A stretch of 64,000 nucleotides of DNA from Gemmatimonadaceae bacterium (GTDB taxonomy: Bacteria; Gemmatimonadota; Gemmatimonadetes; Gemmatimonadales; Gemmatimonadaceae), in contig JAUQWM010000012.1 in assembly GCA_030835125.1 (NCBI GenBank), positions 1-64,000 of the forward strand. Reading direction: 5' to 3'. Below are positions 11,520 through 19,550 of this stretch, one piece after another. A program made the position numbers and the translations under genes. The notes beneath the pieces are model-generated. The model made no database searches. It had not been told where the DNA came from and saw only the letters and a program-made list of their open reading frames with translations. How positions within the stretch are numbered: the stretch's first letter is position 1; each line of letters starts with the position of its first letter.

Positions 11520-11901
11520 ATCCCAGATACGCCACCACGTCGATCTCGACGAGCACGCCGCGCGGCAGGGCTGAGACCTGCACCGTGGAGCGGGCCGGGC
11601 GTGCGTCGCCCATCACCGCCGAGTAGACCTCGTTCATCCGCGGGAAGTCGCCCATGTCCAGGAGATACACGGTCGTCTTCACCACGTCCTTCCAGCCGGC
11701 GCCGGCGGCCGCGAGCACCGCCGCGAGGTTGTCCATGACGCGGCGCGTCTGGACGACGATATCTCCGTCGACGACCTGCTTCGTGTCGGGGTCGATGGGG
11801 ATCTGGCCCGCGGTGTACAGGAAGCCGCCGGCGATGATGCCTTGCGAGTACGGGCCGATGGCGGCGGGCGCCGCCGCGGACTCCACGATGCGGTTGCTCA
11901 C
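11518..11901 (-). CDS. ridA: RidA family 2-iminopropanoate deaminase
   Basis: Hydrolyses reactive enamine/imine intermediates released by PLP enzymes. The 127-residue protein fits the YjgF/YER057c/UK114 family exactly: PAAIGPYSQGI near the N terminus, GQIPIDP, and the C-terminal ARPARSTVQVSALPRG with the carboxylate-binding Arg. The start is a GTG at 11901, nine bases after the fhs stop. Its last codons touch the heptamer repeat that separates it from selD. Confidence 0.95.
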   Translation of the reverse strand: MSNRIVESAAAPAAIGPYSQGIIAGGFLYTAGQIPIDPDTKQVVDGDIVVQTRRVMDNLAAVLAAAGAGWKDVVKTTVYLLDMGDFPRMNEVYSAVMGDARPARSTVQVSALPRGVLVEIDVVAYLG

Positions 11902-11910
11902 GTCAGGCTC

Positions 11911-13584
11911 CTAGAACAGGCCGACGATGCTGCCGTCGGGCTTGATGGCCATGCGTTCGGCGGCTGGTTCCTTCGGCAACCCGGGCATGGTCATGATGTC
12001 GCCGCACTGGGCGACCACGAACCCGGCGCCGGCCGCGGGATACACCTCGTTCACCGTGATGCGGAACCCGGTCGGTCGACCGAGTTTCGTGGCGTCGTCG
12101 GTGAGGGAATACTGCGTCTTGGCCATGCAGATCGGCGTGGTGCCGAGTCCGATGGACTCGAGGTACGCGATGCTCCGGTCCGCCTTGCCCGAAAAATCGA
12201 CGCCGTCGGCGCCGTACACGCGCGAGGCGACGATGGCGATCTTCTCGCGGATCGGGAGCGAGGCATCGTAGATGGGCGCGAAGTTGGCGCCGCCCTCGTC
12301 GAGCATCGCGAGCACTTCGTGGGCGAGTTCCTCGCCGCCGGCGCCGCCCCGCGCCCAGACTTCGTTCATGGCGACGCGCACGCCGGCGCGGCGCGCTGCG
12401 TCGACCACCATCTGGAGTTCCGCATCGGAATCCGACGTGAAGCGGTTCACGGCCACCACCACCGGCAGGCCGAACTGCTTCACGTTCATGATGTGGTGCT
12501 CGAGGTTGGGCAGTCCGCGCTCCAGCGCGCCGAGGTCCTCGGTCGCGAGCTTCGCCTTGTGGGCGCCACCATTCATCTTGAGCGCGCGAATGGTCGCCAC
12601 CAGCACGGCGGCCTCGGGCTTCAGGCCTGCCGACCGGCACTTGATGTCGAAGAACTTCTCGGCGCCGAGGTCGGACCCGAAACCAGCCTCGGTGACGACG
12701 ATGTCGGCCAGGGCGAGCGCCGAACGGGTCGCGATCACCGAGTTGCAGCCATGGGCGATGTTGCCGAACGGGCCGGCATGCACGAACGCGGGACCGCCCT
12801 CGATGGTCTGCACGAGGTTGGGTCGGATCGCGTCCTTCAGCAGCAGTCCCATGGCGCCGGCCGCCCTGAGGTCACCGGCGCGCACGGGCTTGCGATCGGC
12901 CCCGTAGGTGGAGCCGACGATGATGCGCGCGAGGCGCTCCTCGAGATCCTTCACGCTCGACGCCAGCGCGACGATCGCCATGATCTCGCTGGCGGGGATG
13001 ATGACGAATCGCTCCTCGCGCGGGACGCCCTCGGCCGCGCCGCCGAGCCCGATGATGACCCGCCGCAGGGCGCGGTCGTTCATGTCGATCGTGCGCGGCC
13101 AGGTGATGCGGCGCGGATCGATGCCCAGCGCGTTCCCCTGCTGCAGGTGGTTGTCGAGCATGGCCGACAACAACGCGTGCGTACTGGAGATGGCGTGGAA
13201 GTCGCCGGTGAAGTGCAGGTTGATGTCGTCCATGGGCAGCACCTGCGAGTAGCCGCCACCGGCCGCCCCGCCCTTCACGCCGAACACGGGGCCCATCGAC
13301 GGCTCGCGCACGCACAGGGCGCAGCGCTTGCCGATGCGACGGAATGCCTGCGCGAGGCCCACCGAGGTCGTGGTCTTCCCCTCGCCGGCCGCGGTCGGGT
13401 TGATCGCCGTCACGATGACGAGCTTTCCGCGCGCGGGCCGCTCGGAGATCGAGAGCGGGATCTTCGCCTTGTACTTCCCGTACAGGTCGAGGTCATCGGC
13501 CGTGAGGTCGAGTTCCGCCGCGACGTCCGTGATCGGACGCATCCTGGCCTGCTGGGCAATCTCGATATCCGAGGGGACTGACAT
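11911..13584 (-). CDS. fhs: formate-tetrahydrofolate ligase
   Basis: Joins formate to tetrahydrofolate with ATP to give 10-formyl-THF for purine, initiator-tRNA and one-carbon metabolism. The 557-residue protein has the family P-loop PTAAGEGKTTT (63-73), EPSMGPVFGVKGGAAGGG, and the conserved C-terminal CGDIMTMPGLP. I start at Met 13584 (MSVPSDIEIAQQA), which matches family length; the frame is open 13 codons further but that extension is unlike FTHFS. It sits between tatD and ridA in the same orientation. No Wood-Ljungdahl genes are near, so a folate-cycle role is the simplest reading. Confidence 0.95.
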   Translation of the reverse strand: MSVPSDIEIAQQARMRPITDVAAELDLTADDLDLYGKYKAKIPLSISERPARGKLVIVTAINPTAAGEGKTTTSVGLAQAFRRIGKRCALCVREPSMGPVFGVKGGAAGGGYSQVLPMDDINLHFTGDFHAISSTHALLSAMLDNHLQQGNALGIDPRRITWPRTIDMNDRALRRVIIGLGGAAEGVPREERFVIIPASEIMAIVALASSVKDLEERLARIIVGSTYGADRKPVRAGDLRAAGAMGLLLKDAIRPNLVQTIEGGPAFVHAGPFGNIAHGCNSVIATRSALALADIVVTEAGFGSDLGAEKFFDIKCRSAGLKPEAAVLVATIRALKMNGGAHKAKLATEDLGALERGLPNLEHHIMNVKQFGLPVVVAVNRFTSDSDAELQMVVDAARRAGVRVAMNEVWARGGAGGEELAHEVLAMLDEGGANFAPIYDASLPIREKIAIVASRVYGADGVDFSGKADRSIAYLESIGLGTTPICMAKTQYSLTDDATKLGRPTGFRITVNEVYPAAGAGFVVAQCGDIMTMPGLPKEPAAERMAIKPDGSIVGLF

Positions 13585-13651
13585 CTGCTGGAGATGGGTG
13601 AGGGGAATGGGAGGTCGGCGCACTCAACCGCATCACGGGCGCCGGGGCAAC

Positions 13652-14443
13652 CTATGGGCGGGATTCCACCCCTGCCAGCCTGAATAACCCGACCGTATTG
13701 CGGCATGTCACCTCGCCCAGCGTGTCCGGCTCCATGCCGCGCGCGAGCGCGACCTTCGCCACGGTCAATGCGACATGCGACGGTTCGTTGCGCTTCCCGC
13801 GATGCGGGACGGGAGCCAGGTACGGGGCATCGGATTCCACGAGGAGGCGATCTTCGGGGATCGAGCGGAGCAGGCCGTCGTCGGCCCACTTCCGGAAGGT
13901 CACCACGCCGCTGAAGGACACAAACCACCCGGCTCCCAGTGCCGTTTCGGCCAGCGTGGCGGGCCCCGTGAAACAATGGAGCACGCCGCGCACGCCGGCC
14001 TCCGCGGCCTCGCGGATCATCGCCGAGGTGTCGACGTCGGCGTCCCGGGTGTGCACCACGACCGGTCGATCGACCTCGGCGGCGAGCTGGAGCTGCGCGG
14101 CGAAGACGGCGCGCTGCACCTCGCGCGGGGAGTTGTCATAGTGGTAGTCGAGGCCACACTCGCCAATCGCGACGGCGCCCTGGCGGACGTGCTCACGAAG
14201 GCGCGCCAGGTCGCGCGCCGCGTCGAAGCTCGCGGCCTCGTGGGGGTGCATCCCGGCGGTGTGCCAGGCCAGGCCGGGATAGTGCGCGGCGACGGCGAGG
14301 GCACGATCGGCAGCGTCGGGTGTCTCGCCGATGCAGACCAGGACGCGCGCGCCGGCATCACGCGCCCTCTGCACCACGGCCTCACGATCCGGATCGAATG
14401 CCGGGTCGGCGAGGTGGACGTGGCTGTCGGCGAAGACAGGCAT
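13652..14443 (-). CDS. tatD: TatD family metal-dependent hydrolase
   Basis: Member of the TatD/YcfH deoxyribonuclease family, a TIM-barrel metallohydrolase proposed to have 3'-5' DNase activity. The protein of about 263 residues carries DSHVHLADPAFD near the N terminus, HTAGMHPHEA, GECGLDYHYD, VVVHTRDADVD, HCFTG and VESDAPYLAP, which together supply all metal ligands. I prefer Met 14443 (MPVFADSHVHL); an in-frame ATG at 14458 lies inside the heptamer repeat. Downstream fhs follows after 67 bases. Confidence 0.93.
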   Translation of the reverse strand: MPVFADSHVHLADPAFDPDREAVVQRARDAGARVLVCIGETPDAADRALAVAAHYPGLAWHTAGMHPHEAASFDAARDLARLREHVRQGAVAIGECGLDYHYDNSPREVQRAVFAAQLQLAAEVDRPVVVHTRDADVDTSAMIREAAEAGVRGVLHCFTGPATLAETALGAGWFVSFSGVVTFRKWADDGLLRSIPEDRLLVESDAPYLAPVPHRGKRNEPSHVALTVAKVALARGMEPDTLGEVTCRNTVGLFRLAGVESRP

Positions 14444-14455
14444 CACTGCCTCAGA

Positions 14456-14521
14456 CATCAGGCATCAGGCATCAGGAGGGCTATCGGGCTCAGTCGCCGG
14501 GGCCCCTGATGCCTGATGCCC
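14456..14521. repeat. second copy of the inverted CATCAGG heptamer repeat
   Basis: Left arm CATCAGG units at 14456-14477, right arm CCTGATG units at 14505-14521, with a GC-rich 27-base centre. It lies between the secF stop and the tatD start. The unit is identical to that in the block at 11434-11519. Confidence 0.85.
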
Positions 14522-14534
14522 GTTGTCCCTGCCC

Positions 14535-15554
14535 CTAGCGTGCCGCCGGCGTCTTGCCGCCGCGGGCCGGCCGCACCGCGGCGCCCTCTGCCTGCGACTC
14601 GGCGCGCGCCTGGCTCTTCGACACGTGCGCCTTGTCCGCCGACTCCCTGGGGTACTTGCGCTCGATCCAGAGCAGGATGGGCGACGCGACGTAGATGGAG
14701 CTGAACGTGCCGACGACGATGCCGAACGTGAGCACCCAGGCGAACGGTCGGATCACGTCACCGCCGAAGATGAGCAGCGCCAGCAGACAGGCCAGCGTCG
14801 TCGAGCCGGTCATGACCGTGCGGGGCAAGGTCTCGTTGACCGACTGGTTCAGCAGGTCATAGAGCGGCACCTTGCGCGCCTTCTTCAGGTTTTCACGCAC
14901 GCGGTCGAACACCACGACCTTGTCGTTCATCGAGTAGCCGATGACCGTCAGGATGCCGCCGACCACGAACAGGGAGATCTCGAGGTTCAGGTACTTCATG
15001 AACGCGAGCGTGGCGATGATGTCGTGCATCGTCGCCAGGATGGTGGCGAGTGCGAAGCGCCACTCGAATCGCCAGGCCAGGTAGATCAGCGTGATGCCGA
15101 ACGCGATGAGCACCGCGATGGCCGCCTGCTGGCTCAACTCGGCGCCGACCTTGGGACCCACGCCCTCGGTGCGCTTGACCGTGTAGGCGCCCTCGCCGAA
15201 GCGCTTGTCGAGCGCCGTGCGAATCGACTGCACCACGGTGCCGGCGCCCTGGTCCTGCTGGCTTACGGCCTCGCGATCCTGCACCCGGATCATCAGCTCG
15301 TTCGGGCTGCCGAACGTCGCGATCTCGGCGTTGGGAAAGCCGGCCGTGGTGAGCTCGGAGCGCACCGCGCTCACATCCGGCGCCTCGTTGAACAGGAGCT
15401 GGATGCGGGTGCCGCCAGTGAACTCGATGCTCCAGTTGAAGCCGCTGACCAGGAACATCACGAGACCCGGGATGATGAACAGGGTCGTGGCGATGGCGGC
15501 GGTCCGCCAGAGGCGGATGAAATCGATCTTGGTGTTATGGAGGATGCGCAGCAT
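14535..15554 (-). CDS. secF: protein translocase subunit SecF
   Basis: Inner-membrane partner of SecD that uses the proton gradient to complete Sec-dependent export. The 339-residue protein starts with the usual short cytoplasmic stretch and first helix (about 18-38), a periplasmic domain beginning GFNWSIEFTGGTRIQL, and five C-terminal helices with the family motif VIGYSMNDKVVVFDRVREN. Its ATG shares one base with the secD stop (TGATG), so translation is coupled. The C-terminal tail after residue 300 is long and Lys/Ala rich. Confidence 0.96.
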   Translation of the reverse strand: MLRILHNTKIDFIRLWRTAAIATTLFIIPGLVMFLVSGFNWSIEFTGGTRIQLLFNEAPDVSAVRSELTTAGFPNAEIATFGSPNELMIRVQDREAVSQQDQGAGTVVQSIRTALDKRFGEGAYTVKRTEGVGPKVGAELSQQAAIAVLIAFGITLIYLAWRFEWRFALATILATMHDIIATLAFMKYLNLEISLFVVGGILTVIGYSMNDKVVVFDRVRENLKKARKVPLYDLLNQSVNETLPRTVMTGSTTLACLLALLIFGGDVIRPFAWVLTFGIVVGTFSSIYVASPILLWIERKYPRESADKAHVSKSQARAESQAEGAAVRPARGGKTPAAR

Positions 15555-17200
15555 CAGATGCTCAGCGGCTGGGCGCCGCGCGTACGGTTCAGCCAGACGA
15601 GGAACAGCGTCCGGACGACGAAGATGGCGCTGACCATCGACGCGCCAAGACCAGCGAGGAGTGCGACGGCGAATCCGCGGACCGGGCCCGTCCCGAACTG
15701 GTACAGGATGGCCGCCGTGAGCGCGGTGGTGACGTGGGTGTCGACGATGGCGCTCCAGGCATGACTGAAGCCCTCATCGATCGACGTCCGGATCGTCTTG
15801 CCGCGATCGAGTTCCTCGCGGATCCGCTCGAAGATCAGGAAGTTCGCGTCGACGGCCATGCCGATGGAGAGCACGAAGCCGGCGAGGCCCGGCAAGGTCA
15901 GAACGGCACCGAACCCGGCCAACACCGCCAGCGTGGTCAACGAATAGAAGGCCAGGCCGAGCACCGCCAGCATGCCGCTGAAGCGATAGTACACGACCAT
16001 GATCAGGACGACGATCGCCAGCCCGAGCGCGCCGGCGGAGAGTCCTTCCCTGATCGCGTCATTGCCAAGGCTCGCGCCGATGTTCGCCACCTCGGCGACC
16101 TTGAGCGGCACCGGCAGCGCGCCGGCGCGCAGCACCAGCGCCAGGTCCTGCGCTTCCTGCAGGTCACGGCGGCCGAGGGTGATCTGGCCGCGGGTCCCGA
16201 TGGCGCTCTGGATGACCGGCGGCCGGCCCATCACGCGGCCATCGAGCACGATGGCCATGTAGTCCTGGATGTGCTTGGCGGTTTCGGTCCGGAAGCGACG
16301 GCCACCCTCGTTGTTCAACTGGAACTCGACCACCGTCCCGTCGATCGGGGTGTTGTTCGGCGTGGCATTCTCGATGTACTGGCCGTCGAGGATTTCCCGC
16401 GAGTCGAGGACGTAGAGCGCGCGGTACACGTTCCCGCCCTGCGAGACCGTGTCGGCGCTCCACCGCACCGTCTTGCCGGGCGGCAGCGCCGCCTGGACCT
16501 GCGGCAGCGAGAAGTAGTACTCGGCGGCGGGAATGTCCTTCTCGGCGATCATGTACTCGCCCGGCATGCCGCCGACGCCTAACAACGACGAGATCGGGCC
16601 GCCGGTCGTCGGGGTGATCGCGGTGTCGGTGTCGGTGGAGTCCCCCGCCGCCCGCGTCGAGTCGGCCGGCGTGAAGAGCTTCTGCAGACCGGACGCCTGC
16701 CGGCCGGTGTCGGCCCGCGCGGGACCACCACCCGGCGCACCGGCGTCACGGGCGACCTGGTCGAGCCGCGGCAGGGCGCGTTCGAGCGCGCCACTCTCGT
16801 CCGTGATCATGAACTGGAGGAACGCCGTGTTCTGCACCACCTGCTCGGCGCGCTCCGGGTCATCGATGCCCGGCAACTCGACGATGATGCGATCGCCGGC
16901 GGCCTGCACGTTGGGTTCCGCGACGCCGAACTCATCGATGCGCGTGCGCACCACCTTCAGCGCCCGCTGCAGCGCGTCGGCCTTGTCGGCGACCGCGCCC
17001 TTGGATTCGTCCACCTCGAGCGCGAGGTACATGCCGCCGCGAAGGTCGAGCCCCTTCTTCAGCGGCACGCGCTTGATGGTGTCGTAGACAAAGACACCGT
17101 CGCGCTTCACGCGCTCGATGACGGTCCGTGGCCAGAGCGCCCAGACCGAGGCGACGATCATGGCCAGGATAACGAGGATTCTTGTCTTCAGGTTCGACAT
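15554..17200 (-). CDS. secD: protein translocase subunit SecD
   Basis: RND-like export motor subunit working with SecYEG and SecF. The 548-residue protein has the N-terminal helix, the P1 domain opening with [17 protein letters not shown], a Gly/Pro/Ala-rich insertion around residues 150-205 that is not conserved, and six helices ending with [19 protein letters not shown]. Length is typical. A consensus promoter is found at 17240-17268, so secD is the first gene of the unit that continues through secF and probably tatD, fhs, ridA and selD. Confidence 0.96.
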   Translation of the reverse strand: MSNLKTRILVILAMIVASVWALWPRTVIERVKRDGVFVYDTIKRVPLKKGLDLRGGMYLALEVDESKGAVADKADALQRALKVVRTRIDEFGVAEPNVQAAGDRIIVELPGIDDPERAEQVVQNTAFLQFMITDESGALERALPRLDQVARDAGAPGGGPARADTGRQASGLQKLFTPADSTRAAGDSTDTDTAITPTTGGPISSLLGVGGMPGEYMIAEKDIPAAEYYFSLPQVQAALPPGKTVRWSADTVSQGGNVYRALYVLDSREILDGQYIENATPNNTPIDGTVVEFQLNNEGGRRFRTETAKHIQDYMAIVLDGRVMGRPPVIQSAIGTRGQITLGRRDLQEAQDLALVLRAGALPVPLKVAEVANIGASLGNDAIREGLSAGALGLAIVVLIMVVYYRFSGMLAVLGLAFYSLTTLAVLAGFGAVLTLPGLAGFVLSIGMAVDANFLIFERIREELDRGKTIRTSIDEGFSHAWSAIVDTHVTTALTAAILYQFGTGPVRGFAVALLAGLGASMVSAIFVVRTLFLVWLNRTRGAQPLSI

Positions 17201-17239
17201 GCGGCGACCCGGGCGGAATCAGCTGTTGGAGAGCTTAGA

Positions 17240-17268
17240 ACGTTAGGGCGGACGACGGAGAGAGTCAA
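17240..17268 (-). promoter_or_regulatory. secD promoter, TTGACT-N17-TAACGT
   Basis: On the minus strand TTGACT (17263-17268) and TAACGT (17240-17245) are 17 bases apart. Transcription would start near 17233, about 33 bases before the secD ATG. It lies in the only gap (93 bases) between ribF and secD. Confidence 0.65.
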
Positions 17269-17293
17269 TCGCAAATCGCGTGATTCCAATCGC

Positions 17294-18268
17294 TTAAGCA
17301 CCGCCCCCGGGGCCACCAGCGGCGACCCGGGAGCGCGCGAGGACGCCCCGCGCATTCTCGGCATCCTGGTGGAGTTGGGCGACGAGCGCGTCCACCCCAC
17401 CGAACTTCTGGGTGTCGCGCAACCGGGCCACGAAATCAATACGCACGGTCGCGCCGTACAGGTCGACGTCGGCGTCGAAGAGGTGCGCCTCGACCACGAC
17501 TTCGGTGTCGCCGAACGTCGGGCGTCCGCCCAGGTTGAGCATGCCGTCGTACGGTCCCCCCGGTGTCTGGATCCTGGCCGCGTAGACACCCTCCGGCGGC
17601 AACAGCTTCCGCGGACCGGGCACCGGCACGTTTGCAGTGGGGAAGCCGAGCAGGCGTCCGCGGCGGGCGCCCTCCCCCACCTTGCCACCGAGCGAGTAGT
17701 GGCGGCCGAGACCCCGGAACGCGCCCTCGAGGTCGCCACCCGCCACGGCACGCCGTATGGCCGTCGACGACACGGGCTGTCCACCGTCCACCGTGACCGG
17801 GGGAACGACGCCAACATCGAATCCTCGCGTGGCGCCGAGGTCGCGCATCGTGGCCACGTCGCCGGAGCGATTGTGCCCAAACCGATGGTCGTGACCCATC
17901 AGCAGGTCGTGCATGCGAAAGCGCTCGAGCAGGATCTCATCCACGAAACGCTCGGCGCTGAACGCGGCGAGCGCGGGCGTGAACGGCAGCACCGCGACGA
18001 AGTCGACACCGCTTTCCGCGAGCACCTCGAGCTTCTCGTCGCCAACCGTCAGCAGCCGCGGCGCCGCGGCGGGGTTCACCACCTCGAGTGGGTGCGGGTC
18101 GAACGTGACGAGGAGGCTGTGCACCGCGAGTTGCCGCGCGCGTGCCACCAGCTGCCGCAGCACGTCCTGGTGCCCGCGATGCACGCCATCGAAGCTCCCG
18201 ACGGTCACGGCCGTGCGTGTGACATCGGGAGGCAGGCCCGACGAGGCGATGGCCGGCCGCTCAGCCAC
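17294..18268 (-). CDS. ribF: bifunctional riboflavin kinase / FAD synthetase
   Basis: Converts riboflavin to FMN and then FAD. The 324-residue protein has the N-terminal adenylyltransferase domain with SFDGVHRGH (residues 25-33), a VSSTAIRRAV motif, and the C-terminal kinase domain with GFPTANV and PPEGVYAARI. I start at GTG 18268, eight bases inside truB; a TTG at 18274 is possible. It is the last gene of the rimP-nusA-infB operon, a very common place for ribF next to truB. Confidence 0.94.
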   Translation of the reverse strand: MAERPAIASSGLPPDVTRTAVTVGSFDGVHRGHQDVLRQLVARARQLAVHSLLVTFDPHPLEVVNPAAAPRLLTVGDEKLEVLAESGVDFVAVLPFTPALAAFSAERFVDEILLERFRMHDLLMGHDHRFGHNRSGDVATMRDLGATRGFDVGVVPPVTVDGGQPVSSTAIRRAVAGGDLEGAFRGLGRHYSLGGKVGEGARRGRLLGFPTANVPVPGPRKLLPPEGVYAARIQTPGGPYDGMLNLGGRPTFGDTEVVVEAHLFDADVDLYGATVRIDFVARLRDTQKFGGVDALVAQLHQDAENARGVLARSRVAAGGPGGGA

Positions 18269-19118
18269 CGTCAAGCACCACGCGCGGTTGCCACCAGTCA
18301 CCTTCCCGTTCCGCCACGGCCACGAGGTCACCGGACTCGGTGAGCAACGCCACCTGGGTCCCTGCCTCGCGCGCCTCGACCGGCCGGCCATGGTGGATCC
18401 GGGCGGCATCGTCCCTGGAGACGACCTGGCGAGGCATCCCGATCAGGGCTTCCGCGGGCGACAGCAGTGGGGCGCCGGACGCCTCATCCGGCGGCACGGC
18501 GTCGCTGACGTCGAAGGGGCCGCTGGACGTCCGCCGCAACCCGGCGAGGTGGGCGCTCGTGCCGCACATCCGTCCCAGGTCACGCGCGAGGGCGCGCACA
18601 TACGTGCCACCGCTGCACGTGACGACGGCATCCAGGGCGGACCCGGTGAAGGACACGATGTCCCACGAGTGCACGGTCACCGTCGTGGGAGCGAGGTCCG
18701 GCTCCCCGCCCGCCCGGGCAATGGCGTAGGCCCGCCGGCCGTCGACATGGCGCGCCGAGTACGCCGGTGGCACCTGGTCGATGGTGCCGGTGAGGCGGGC
18801 GATCGCCTCCTTCACCGCGGACTCGTCAGGCAGCGGGCCCTGCCCGGTGACGGTTCCGGTGGAATCGTCGCTGTCGGTGGCGGTCCCGAACGCCACCAGC
18901 GCGCGATAGACCTTGGGCTCCGACGGCAGGAACCGGATCAGCCGGGTCGCGCTGCCGAGGGCGACGACGAGGAGGCCCGTCGCGAACGGATCGAGGGTTC
19001 CGGTGTGCCCGGCCCGGACGCGGCCCCGTGCCCGCCGGACCACGGCGACGACGTCGTGCGAACTGAGGCCCGCCGGCTTGTCGACCAGCAGGAACCCATC
19101 ACTCAGGGGGAGGCTCAT
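18261..19118 (-). CDS. truB: tRNA pseudouridine-55 synthase
   Basis: Makes pseudouridine 55 in the T loop of tRNAs. The 285-residue protein has the catalytic Asp43 in AGHTGTLDPFATGLL, the KVYRALVAFG and GGTYVRALARDLG motifs and a C-terminal PUA-like extension. The start is ATG 19118, 20 bases inside rbfA. ribF begins before its stop, so the three genes are translated as a coupled set. Confidence 0.95.
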   Translation of the reverse strand: MSLPLSDGFLLVDKPAGLSSHDVVAVVRRARGRVRAGHTGTLDPFATGLLVVALGSATRLIRFLPSEPKVYRALVAFGTATDSDDSTGTVTGQGPLPDESAVKEAIARLTGTIDQVPPAYSARHVDGRRAYAIARAGGEPDLAPTTVTVHSWDIVSFTGSALDAVVTCSGGTYVRALARDLGRMCGTSAHLAGLRRTSSGPFDVSDAVPPDEASGAPLLSPAEALIGMPRQVVSRDDAARIHHGRPVEAREAGTQVALLTESGDLVAVAEREGDWWQPRVVLDGG

Positions 19119-19482
19119 CGCTTCCAGCGGCGTTGGTGCGAATCTGCTCCAGCAACGAGTCGATGCGGGCGGCGTGGGCGATGCTCGTGTCGTACTTGAA
19201 CTCGAGCTCCGGCGTCATGCGCAGCCGGAGCGTGCGGCCGAGCTTCGCGCGCAGGTACCCCGACACGGACGCCAGCCCTTCCATGGTCGCCGCCTTTTCG
19301 GTGTCGGTCCCCATGATGCTGACGTGCACGCGCGCATGGCGCAGGTCACGGGTGACATCGACGCCGGTCACCGTCACGAGCCCCGTGACGCGCGGGTCCT
19401 TCACGCCTTCGGCCAGGAACATCGCCACCGCCTCGCGGATCGCCTCGGCCACGCGATCGGGACGTCGGTTATCACCAGCCAT
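19099..19482 (-). CDS. rbfA: ribosome-binding factor A
   Basis: Small KH-like protein that binds the immature 30S subunit and helps mature the 5' end of 16S rRNA. The 127-residue product begins RRPDRVAEAIREAVAMFLAE and contains DPRVTGLVTVTGVDVTRDLRHARVHVS, the typical RbfA core, with the R/K-rich helix LRAKLGRTLRLRMTPELEF. It sits in its usual place between infB and truB, 68 bases after infB. Confidence 0.94.
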   Translation of the reverse strand: MAGDNRRPDRVAEAIREAVAMFLAEGVKDPRVTGLVTVTGVDVTRDLRHARVHVSIMGTDTEKAATMEGLASVSGYLRAKLGRTLRLRMTPELEFKYDTSIAHAARIDSLLEQIRTNAAGSDEPPPE

Positions 19483-19550
19483 TCGTCAGGTCCTGTCCAG
19501 GGCGGCGGGGCGCGCGCCGGCGGGGTTCCCGCCGGCCGCAGCGGTCCTCG

